Of a stretch of 13,006 nucleotides of DNA, positions 8,991-13,006 are shown piece by piece. The DNA is from an uncultured Bacteroidales bacterium. GTDB taxonomy: Bacteria; Bacteroidota; Bacteroidia; Bacteroidales; UBA932. Every line of letters begins with the position of its first letter. Position 1 is the stretch's first letter. The position numbers and the translations under genes were made by a program. The stretch lies in the NCBI GenBank assembly GCA_934702165.1, contig CAKUYG010000046.1:1-13006 (forward strand), in the 5' to 3' direction. The notes beneath the pieces were generated by a model. The model saw nothing but the letters and a program-made list of their open reading frames with translations, ran no database searches and was not told the DNA's origin.

Positions 8991-9028
8991 TGTTACGAGG
9001 ATATTACCTCGTATTAAGTTTATGTTAC
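8991..9028 (-). promoter_or_regulatory. Four phased direct repeats resembling a Pho box, upstream of TonB-receptor operon
   Basis: On the minus strand, reading toward the gene, four hexamers follow one another: GTAACA (9023-9028), TTAATA (9012-9017), GTAATA (9002-9007) and GTAACA (8991-8996). Their start-to-start spacings are 11, 10 and 11 bp, so all face the same side of the helix. The two proximal 11-mers, GGTAATATCCT and CGTAACATCCT, agree at 9 of 11 positions. The last repeat ends 9 bp before the TA of the -7 element, replacing a -33 box. This geometry matches binding of OmpR/PhoB-family dimers (E. coli pho box, 11-bp half-sites about 10 bp from -10; B. subtilis PhoP repeats of TTAACA type). 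Which regulator binds is inference. Confidence 0.5.
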
Positions 9029-9035
9029 AAGAGGG

Positions 9036-9497
9036 CTATTTGAGTTTGCGGTTCTTGTAGGACTCAATGCATGCCGGGATGATGCGCTTATACTCGGTGC
9101 TGGAGAAGAGCGGTGAAGTGATGATGAAATCCGCCGTGCTCCGGTTGGTCGCAAACGGTATATTATATAGGGAAGCCAGACGGACAAGCCCCATGACGTC
9201 ATTCTGATGCCCCTGCATTATAAGATTGTCGCAGAAGAAGACAAGCATGTCTATCGCCCCCTCGGCAATCATCGCTCCGATCTCAAAGTCGCCGCCGAGA
9301 GGGCCGCTGAGTTTGCAGATCACGTCCAGCTGCGCGTCCTCATCCAAAGCTGCGGTGAGAGTCTCCCTGACAAGACGGCCGGTCGTCCCGGTACAATAGA
9401 GCCGGCAGTCCTTTAGAACCCTCGCGTTGAATTTAACCCAGCTCATAAGTTCCGCCTTGCGGGAATCGTGAGCGACCAATGCTATATTTTTGACCAT
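9036..9497 (-). CDS. mgsA: Methylglyoxal synthase
   Basis: Cytoplasmic lyase converting dihydroxyacetone phosphate to methylglyoxal and inorganic phosphate, a bypass of lower glycolysis that relieves sugar-phosphate stress. The 153-aa protein is collinear with E. coli MgsA (152 aa). Seen: VAHDSRKAELMSWV with H10, D11 and K14; the phosphate-binding CTGTTG (35-40); SGPLGGD with the catalytic Asp at D70 (E. coli D71); HQND with H97 and D100 (E. coli H98 and D101); then IPFATNRSTADFII. The frame is open up to 9584, but that longer version would run through the sHSP terminator and lacks homology, so ATG 9497 is chosen. The gene sits 88 bp upstream of the TonB-receptor start on the same strand and downstream of the sHSP gene. 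E. coli MgsA is allosterically inhibited by phosphate; whether this one is has not been shown. Confidence 0.96.
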   Translation of the reverse strand: MVKNIALVAHDSRKAELMSWVKFNARVLKDCRLYCTGTTGRLVRETLTAALDEDAQLDVICKLSGPLGGDFEIGAMIAEGAIDMLVFFCDNLIMQGHQNDVMGLVRLASLYNIPFATNRSTADFIITSPLFSSTEYKRIIPACIESYKNRKLK

Positions 9498-9513
9498 AAT
9501 ATGTGATTTTGGG

Positions 9514-9521
9514 CGAAGATA
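9514..9521 (-). promoter_or_regulatory. Possible weak -7 element for mgsA
   Basis: The minus strand reads TATCTTCG, one mismatch from TAnnTTTG, and would give a leader of about a dozen nucleotides before ATG 9497. No -33 TTTG is found at the right spacing; that place is taken by the terminator hairpin. Read-through from the sHSP gene is an alternative source of mgsA transcript. Confidence 0.3.
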
Positions 9522-9534
9522 AGCATTATTTACG

Positions 9535-9558
9535 AAAAAAGCCGCAACGCCTTGCGGC
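9535..9558 (-). terminator. Rho-independent terminator after the small heat-shock gene
   Basis: On the minus strand a perfect 7-bp GC-rich stem, GCCGCAA with TTGCGGC around a 4-nt loop (9541-9558), is followed directly by six T (9540-9535). It lies 28 bp after the sHSP stop codon and ends about 38 bp before the mgsA start, so it separates the two transcription units. A second small hairpin, GAAG-CAAAA-CTTC, lies between the stop codon and this stem. Confidence 0.9.
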
Positions 9559-9585
9559 GCCGCGGCTCTGAAGTTTTGCTTCAAG

Positions 9586-10017
9586 TTATTTCACTTCGAT
9601 AGACTTGTGCGCACCCTGTTCAGGGGTCTTGACAATCTTCGGAAGATTGATGTTCAGCACACCGTTCTCAACTTTAGCCTCGATATGCTCTTTGTCAACA
9701 TCCTCAGGCAGAGAGAGAACCTGCTGATATTTGGTGTATGAGAATTCACGGCGCAGATAATGGCCATGCTTCTTCTCTCCATTGTTCTCAACCTTCTTCT
9801 CCATGTCGATGGAGAGGTTGCCCTCGTGATCGAGACTTACCTTGAAGTCATCCTTGGTAAGACCAGGAGCGGCAAGCTCAACGTCATAGGACTTCTCGTT
9901 CTCAAGAACATTGATCGCCGGTGCGGTGGCGTTCGCTTTCTCCATCCAGTTGGTGTTGAAGAAATCATTGAAGATGTCAGGCAACCAAGCCTGTTCGTTT
10001 CTTTTTGCTGGTAACAT
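9586..10017 (-). CDS. Small heat-shock protein, Hsp20/alpha-crystallin family
   Basis: ATP-independent cytoplasmic holdase that binds unfolding proteins until DnaK/ClpB refold them. The 143-aa protein has a short N-terminal arm with the WLPDIFNDFF segment (11-20), an alpha-crystallin domain about 33-127 including YDVELAAPGLTKDDFKV (44-60) and the signature VENGVLNINLPK (116-127), and a short C-terminal tail. An IxI/V anchor could be formed by SIEV near the end (139-142). The start is supported by an AGGAGA Shine-Dalgarno-like stretch (10026-10031) eight bases upstream of ATG 10017, notable because Bacteroidota often lack one. A 20-nt hairpin sits in the leader. It is followed by a strong terminator, so it is probably monocistronic. 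No CIRCE element was found. Confidence 0.96.
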   Translation of the reverse strand: MLPAKRNEQAWLPDIFNDFFNTNWMEKANATAPAINVLENEKSYDVELAAPGLTKDDFKVSLDHEGNLSIDMEKKVENNGEKKHGHYLRREFSYTKYQQVLSLPEDVDKEHIEAKVENGVLNINLPKIVKTPEQGAHKSIEVK

Positions 10018-10060
10018 AATATCAATCTCCTATTTTTAAAATTTCTTTTTTGTTTTTCTC

Positions 10061-10080
10061 CGTCTCCCTTGCGGGCGACG
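10061..10080 (-). promoter_or_regulatory. Leader hairpin with GCAA tetraloop upstream of sHSP gene
   Basis: The minus strand can fold CGTC-g-CCC-GCAA-GGG-a-GACG: a 4-bp and a 3-bp stem with a G/A mismatch between them, closed by a GNRA tetraloop. It lies about 44 nt before the sHSP start, in an otherwise A-rich leader. sHSP mRNAs often carry RNA thermometers, but this stem does not include the ribosome-binding site, so a stability or structural role is as likely. On the plus strand the same hairpin is followed by TTTT and could act as a weak terminator for antisense transcription. Confidence 0.35.
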
Positions 10081-10155
10081 TTTTATGTATCTTCAAGCCC
10101 CGTACCAATTGCATTTTATTACATTTTAGAGCCAAACAGACACAAATAAAGCCAT

Positions 10156-10177
10156 TTTGTCGTATTTTAATGACAAA
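10156..10177. promoter_or_regulatory. Inverted repeat TTTGTC-N10-GACAAA between sHSP and lipoprotein genes
   Basis: Perfect 6-bp arms, TTTGTC (10156-10161) and GACAAA (10172-10177), separated by ten AT-rich bases. A third half-site in TGACAAAT recurs at 10209-10216, overlapping the -33 region of the lipoprotein promoter. The arrangement could be an operator for either divergent gene. The regulator is unknown. Confidence 0.35.
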
Positions 10178-10205
10178 TAGTCGCACGGCAGCACTATTGG
10201 GCCGC

Positions 10206-10238
10206 TCTTGACAAATTACGGGACAGAGAGTATCTTTG
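10206..10238 (+). promoter_or_regulatory. Bacteroidota-type promoter of the small lipoprotein gene
   Basis: The -7 element TATCTTTG (10231-10238) matches TAnnTTTG exactly. Twenty bases upstream is TCTTG (10206-10210), close to the -33 TTTG. Transcription would begin near 10242-10245, only a few bases before ATG 10247, so the mRNA should be leaderless or nearly so. Confidence 0.7.
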
Positions 10239-10246
10239 CCGGCATT

Positions 10247-10705
10247 ATGAGAAAAAGGATCTTAAGCAAAACAATTTCATGCCTTGCAGCGGCAGCCGGA
10301 CTGCTCGCCGCCGCAGGGTGCTCAAAGACAGATGACGGAAGCGTGCTCTATTGTATAGAAGTGCGCGACAACGGAAGCGAAGAGTTTTTCGGCAGCGCAG
10401 CCAGTGAGGTCAAGCCGGTCAGCCTGGAGATAGGCGATGAACTGGGAACTTTCGCCGACAAGTTTTCAGAAACGTGGACAGGAGATGCCGCGGAGAGGAG
10501 CGGCGCTCTCGAAAGATACGACAACGCGCTGTCTGCATTCAAACAGGTCGAGTCAGACGGCAAGGCCAAGATAAAAGCCCTTCCTTCCGGACTTCACGAC
10601 AGCTTCTCTTACAAAAAGACCCTAGTATTGACAAGCACAGATGAGGCAGCCGGAGAGGAAATCCTTAAATCATACAGCATCACGCTCGCCTACCCGGCAC
10701 GGTAG
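10247..10705 (+). CDS. Small predicted lipoprotein, function unknown
   Basis: A 152-aa protein with a clear lipoprotein signal peptide: basic MRKRILSK, a hydrophobic Ala/Leu stretch and lipobox AAGC with Cys25. The following SKTDDG is similar to the Lys-Asp-Asp surface-export signals of Bacteroidota lipoproteins. The mature part (about 128 residues) is soluble, acidic and has no domain I recognise; it contains one more Cys (VLYCIEV), and a helical stretch with YDNALSAFKQVESDGKAKIK is followed by probable beta strands (KTLVLTS, SYSITLAY). The frame extends upstream to a TTG at 10208, but that would place the promoter inside the gene and the signal peptide internally, so ATG 10247 is chosen. 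It is transcribed alone from the promoter just upstream, and its TAG stop abuts the stop codon of the convergent reductase gene. A 'hypothetical lipoprotein' label is all that can be supported. Confidence 0.85.
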   Translation: MRKRILSKTISCLAAAAGLLAAAGCSKTDDGSVLYCIEVRDNGSEEFFGSAASEVKPVSLEIGDELGTFADKFSETWTGDAAERSGALERYDNALSAFKQVESDGKAKIKALPSGLHDSFSYKKTLVLTSTDEAAGEEILKSYSITLAYPAR

Positions 10706-11845
10706 CTATTCTTCCACACCGGAATCGTAGAGGCGCGACACAAGCTTCAACTTGTCGATAATCTTTATATGCTGCGGGCAGTGCCTTTCGCACTGTCCGC
10801 ATTCTATGCAGTCCCCGGCCCTGCCGCGCTTTTCTGTCAGGAGCTTATAGTATTTGGCCGTATTGTGCTTCTGGTAAGCTCCGAACTGCTTGATCGAATT
10901 GATCATGGCAAAATATTCGGGGATAGCTATCTTCTTCGGACATCCGGGAGAACAGTAATTGCAGCCGGTGCAAGGAATAGCTATGGAATTCTGGATGATC
11001 CCTGCGGCACGCTCTATCGTCTCCCGGTGCAGCTCATCGAAAGGAGTGAAATGCTGCATGTAGCCGGTATTGTCGAGAACCTGCTCCATACTGCTCATCC
11101 CGCTCAAAACCACCTTGACCGAAGGCAGGGATGCCGCAAAACGTATCGCCCATGACGCTGGTGATGACCCCGGCTCCACTGCCTCGAACATGTCGGCCAC
11201 ACTCTGCGGGACCCTGGCCAGAGAGCCGCCTTTGACCGGTTCCATGACAAAGACATTCCTCCCATACTTCTCACAGAGCCTGTAGCACTCCCCGGATTCC
11301 ACGGACGGGGAATTCCAGTCTATGTAGTTGATCTGAAGCTGCACATACTCCAGTTCCGGATGATCACGCAGGATCTTCTCCAGAGTCCTGGAATCATCAT
11401 GAAAAGAGAAGCCGATATGCCGCACAAGACCTTCATCCCGCTTCCGCCTGATAAAGTCCCACCCGCCTACACGGTCCATCAGAGCAGCATAGCTCTTGTT
11501 CATCGCATGAAGCAGATACCAGTCGAAATATCCGGCACCGCTGCGCTCCAGCTGCGTATTGAAAATCCTTTCCATGTCCTCCGGGCGATGAATTTCCCAG
11601 CAGGGCAGCTTGTCGGTGATCGTGAAACTCCCCCGCGGATGCCTGCGGACAACAATATCACGGAGAATCTCCTCGCTATGGCCGAGATGGTACTGCCAGG
11701 CCGTGTCAAAATACGTGAATCCCCTGTCAAGGAACACATCTACCATCCTTGAAGCAAGCTGCATGTCAACCGAACTCAAGTCGTTGCTGTCCTTGAGAGG
11801 CAGACGCATCATTCCGAAACCGAGTTTCTTCATCGCGCCATCCAT
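10706..11845 (-). CDS. Aldo/keto reductase with two C-terminal [4Fe-4S] cluster motifs
   Basis: Predicted cytoplasmic oxidoreductase, 379 aa: an NADPH-type (beta/alpha)8 aldo/keto reductase barrel (about 5-285) followed by a ferredoxin-like tail. Seen: LGFGMMRLPL (8-17); catalytic tetrad candidates D47 and Y52 (YFDTAWQY), K79 (TDKLP) and H113 (LLHAM); GLVRHIGFSFH (139-149); and two cluster motifs CTGCNYCSPGCP (C292, C295, C298, C302) and CIECGQCERHCP (C346, C349, C352, C356), enough for two [4Fe-4S] centres. The family is common in anaerobes; substrate and electron partner are unknown. Start: ATG 11845 has AGGA a few bases upstream; GTG 11887, ATG 11881 and ATG 11833 are in-frame alternatives. 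It has its own strong promoter and ends tail to tail with the lipoprotein gene, with zero bases between. A role in reducing aldehydes such as methylglyoxal is speculation. Confidence 0.93.
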   Translation of the reverse strand: MDGAMKKLGFGMMRLPLKDSNDLSSVDMQLASRMVDVFLDRGFTYFDTAWQYHLGHSEEILRDIVVRRHPRGSFTITDKLPCWEIHRPEDMERIFNTQLERSGAGYFDWYLLHAMNKSYAALMDRVGGWDFIRRKRDEGLVRHIGFSFHDDSRTLEKILRDHPELEYVQLQINYIDWNSPSVESGECYRLCEKYGRNVFVMEPVKGGSLARVPQSVADMFEAVEPGSSPASWAIRFAASLPSVKVVLSGMSSMEQVLDNTGYMQHFTPFDELHRETIERAAGIIQNSIAIPCTGCNYCSPGCPKKIAIPEYFAMINSIKQFGAYQKHNTAKYYKLLTEKRGRAGDCIECGQCERHCPQHIKIIDKLKLVSRLYDSGVEE

Positions 11846-11905
11846 ATTTCCTGCCTGTATGCTGTCTTTTAGTACCGTCATCCTCACTTATGGTGAAAAA
11901 CTCGG

Positions 11906-11937
11906 CAAAGATACGGATAATAGGCCGAGCAAGCAAA
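11906..11937 (-). promoter_or_regulatory. Canonical Bacteroidota promoter of the aldo/keto reductase gene
   Basis: On the minus strand TTTG (11937-11934), exactly 20 bases, then TATCTTTG (11913-11906): a full match to both the -33 and the TAnnTTTG -7 elements. Transcription should start near 11901, leaving a leader of about 55 nt to ATG 11845. The 11 bases from the -7 element on, TATCTTTGCCG, are identical to those at the small lipoprotein promoter. Confidence 0.85.
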
Positions 11938-11967
11938 TTTCGACATTTCGGCCTCTACGATATACAA

Positions 11968-11979
11968 TTTGACGTCAAA
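11968..11979. promoter_or_regulatory. Perfect 12-bp palindrome TTTGACGTCAAA
   Basis: A complete palindrome between the two divergent promoters. It lies 24 bp upstream of the TATTTTTG -7 element of the outer-membrane-protein gene, just beyond where a -33 box would be, and 30 bp upstream of the -33 box of the reductase promoter. Position and symmetry suit a dimeric activator or repressor, but no regulator can be assigned. Confidence 0.35.
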
Positions 11980-12003
11980 CGGGGTCCGAACATTGAAAAT
12001 TGT

Positions 12004-12011
12004 TATTTTTG
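12004..12011 (+). promoter_or_regulatory. -7 element of the outer-membrane-protein promoter
   Basis: TATTTTTG matches TAnnTTTG exactly. A TTTG lies 32 bp upstream inside the palindrome, too far for a normal -33 box. Transcription from here would give a leader of about 70 nt before ATG 12088. Confidence 0.55.
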
Positions 12012-12087
12012 CACCACTTTTCCGTGCAACGTAATATCGGACGCCGACATCTACAATAGCGGAATACAAATAACAAATCATTATACG

Positions 12088-12693
12088 ATGAAAAAGATTA
12101 TCCTTACACTCGCTCTCGTTGCTGCAGCAGCAACCTCAGCCATGGCGCAGTTCAGCGTCGGAGCCGGCTACCTAAGCCAGAACAGCAAGTATTCTTACTC
12201 TTCAACATCTACCAACTCCACAGCAAACGGCTTTTATGCGGGAGCTGACGCCGACTACAACCTCGGGGCAGGGCTTTCAGTCGTTCCGGGAATCTACTAC
12301 GGGTACCTCAGCAGCGACGCTTCTTACCTCGGAGTGGCAAACAGCTCTACCAAGAGTCACTACATCGCCGTACCTGTCAACTTCAAGTACAGCATCGCAC
12401 CTGTAGAGATGCTCAAGGTCTTCGCCTACGCAGGTCCGCAGTTCGAACTCGGAGTCTCATCCAAGACCACAACTTCAGCACTCGGTGTCAGCACCTCCAT
12501 CGACAACTATGGCGATGACGGCAGCCTCAACCGCTTCAACATCTCTCTCGGCCTCGGCCTCGGAGTTGACGTATCAGACATCGTCCGCATCAATGGCGGC
12601 TACAGCTGGGGGCTCCTCAACATGCTCAAGAACAGCGACAACGGATCCATCAAGACTTCATATTGGCACATCGGGGCAGCTTTCCTGTTCTAA
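12088..12693 (+). CDS. Small outer-membrane beta-barrel protein
   Basis: Predicted outer-membrane protein of 201 aa. The signal peptide is textbook, MKKIILTLALVAAAATSAMA, with cleavage before Q21. The mature part alternates polar and hydrophobic/aromatic residues in short strands (FSVGAGYLSQ, GFYAGADADYNLG, LSVVPGIYYGYLS, HYIAVPVNFKYSI, FAYAGPQFELGV, ISLGLGLGVDV, IRINGGYSWGLL) and ends in YWHIGAAFLF, with a C-terminal Phe recognised by the BAM machinery. This fits an 8-stranded barrel of the OmpA-N/OMP_b-brl (porin-like) type. The frame is open from 11890, but the upstream 66 codons cross the promoter and precede the signal peptide, so ATG 12088 is used. It is monocistronic, with its own promoter and a strong terminator. 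Exact function is unknown; structural or small-porin roles are usual for such proteins. Confidence 0.9.
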   Translation: MKKIILTLALVAAAATSAMAQFSVGAGYLSQNSKYSYSSTSTNSTANGFYAGADADYNLGAGLSVVPGIYYGYLSSDASYLGVANSSTKSHYIAVPVNFKYSIAPVEMLKVFAYAGPQFELGVSSKTTTSALGVSTSIDNYGDDGSLNRFNISLGLGLGVDVSDIVRINGGYSWGLLNMLKNSDNGSIKTSYWHIGAAFLF

Positions 12694-12713
12694 GACGTCA
12701 ATTAAAGTGGTTT

Positions 12714-12751
12714 AAAACCGGCCGGCTCAGTGCAGCTGACCGGTTTTTTTT
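12714..12751 (+). terminator. Rho-independent terminator after outer-membrane-protein gene
   Basis: AAAACCGG (12714-12721) pairs with CCGGTTTT (12740-12747), with further imperfect pairing inside the loop, and the T run continues to 12751 (eight T in all). It begins 20 bp after the stop codon. On the minus strand the same hairpin is followed by TTTT and could also serve the converging gene at the right edge. Confidence 0.88.
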
Positions 12752-12769
12752 CATTAATGTGGCCGGGAT

Positions 12770-12797
12770 GTCATGCCGGTCCACTTGCCAGGATGAC
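12770..12797. repeat. Imperfect inverted repeat, REP-like
   Basis: GTCATGCCGG (12770-12779) and CCAGGATGAC (12788-12797) form an imperfect hairpin (8 of 10 positions) with an 8-nt loop. It lies between two converging genes and resembles the GTCATGCCGG-type and GTCATCCTG-type dispersed palindromes found in many bacterial genomes. Only one copy is in this window, so repeat status is unproven. Confidence 0.3.
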
Positions 12798-12799
12798 GC

Positions 12800-13006
12800 T
12801 CAGCTGCGCTTGGGCAGGATGACCCTGCTTCCAGTATAAACATATCCTCCTTTGTCGCTTGAGAAATAAAGGCGGAGATACTCGCTTCCAGTCAGCGAAG
12901 GATCTGCGCACCATCCATTGGAACCACCAATCCTGATATCGCTGAGCCAGCCGTAACGGCTGTCATAGAATGCCCTGCGGGCCAGAGTTTCATTCCACTT
13001 GTAGGC
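12800..13006 (-). CDS. C-terminal 68 codons of an unrecognised protein, 5' end beyond window
   Basis: An open minus-strand frame enters from the right edge and ends at TGA 12802-12800, giving 68 residues: it begins AYKWNETLARRAFYDSRYGW, continues through ISDIRIGG-like LSDIRIGGSNGWCADPSL and EYLRLYFSSDKGGYVY, and ends VILPKRS. It is rich in Tyr, Trp, Arg and Gly with beta-like patterning and one Cys, which looks like the end of a secreted or envelope enzyme domain rather than random translation, but I cannot place it in a family. It converges with the outer-membrane-protein gene and shares the intervening terminator region. The gene start and most of its length are outside the window. Confidence 0.6.
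   Translation of the reverse strand, partial: AYKWNETLARRAFYDSRYGWLSDIRIGGSNGWCADPSLTGSEYLRLYFSSDKGGYVYTGSRVILPKRS

Noticed and set aside
9498..9584. 29-codon N-terminal extension of methylglyoxal synthase
   Set aside because: It would be encoded by the sHSP terminator hairpin, is not MgsA-like, and the inner ATG gives the exact family length.
10083..10111. Sigma-32-like CTTGAA on the minus strand before the sHSP gene
   Set aside because: No matching -10 element at proper spacing, and sigma-32 is not known in Bacteroidota.
11890..12087. 66-codon N-terminal extension of the outer-membrane protein
   Set aside because: It crosses the palindrome and -7 element and would bury the signal peptide.
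1..13006. CRISPR array, transposon, prophage or other defence system
   Set aside because: No repeat-spacer pattern, transposase, integrase or nuclease-like protein was seen.

Overview
The window looks like a piece of a Bacteroidota chromosome, most likely order Bacteroidales. The evidence is a hybrid two-component system with a periplasmic propeller sensor, a CarboxypepD_reg-type TonB-dependent receptor, lipoproteins with acidic residues after the lipidated Cys, and several promoters of the Bacteroidetes type (TTTG, about 20 bp, TAnnTTTG). By eye the GC content is a little above 50%. Species cannot be named. Every gene found is intact or cut only by a window edge; no rRNA, tRNA, IS element, phage gene or CRISPR array was seen, and no gene-free stretch exceeds 300 bases.

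Layout. (1) 1-3421, minus: the first 1140 codons of a giant hybrid sensor kinase/response regulator, cut by the left edge inside its receiver domain. (2) 3464-4654, plus: a COG0523/CobW-type metal-chaperone GTPase, divergent from the kinase. (3) 4670-8947, minus: a two-gene operon of a TonB-dependent receptor and a parallel beta-helix lipoprotein. In front of it lie four short direct repeats with 10-11 bp phasing that end just upstream of the -7 element, as in Pho boxes. (4) 9036-9497 and 9586-10017, minus: methylglyoxal synthase (mgsA) and a small heat-shock protein, separated by a perfect rho-independent terminator. (5) 10247-10705, plus: a small lipoprotein of unknown function with an almost leaderless promoter. 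(6) 10706-11845, minus: an aldo/keto reductase with two C-terminal [4Fe-4S] motifs, abutting the lipoprotein stop codon to stop codon. (7) 12088-12693, plus: a small outer-membrane beta-barrel protein with a strong terminator, then at 12800-13006, minus, the C-terminal end of an unrecognised protein.

How the parts may fit together. The most suggestive unit is the receptor/lipoprotein operon. It is a non-SusC/SusD outer-membrane import pair, its promoter resembles a PhoB-activated one, and it lies directly downstream of mgsA, an enzyme whose relatives are inhibited by phosphate. A phosphate-starvation role is therefore a testable inference, not a demonstrated one. The hybrid kinase belongs to a family that usually controls polysaccharide utilisation loci, but no SusC/SusD pair or glycoside hydrolase is visible here, so its target is either outside the window or unusual.
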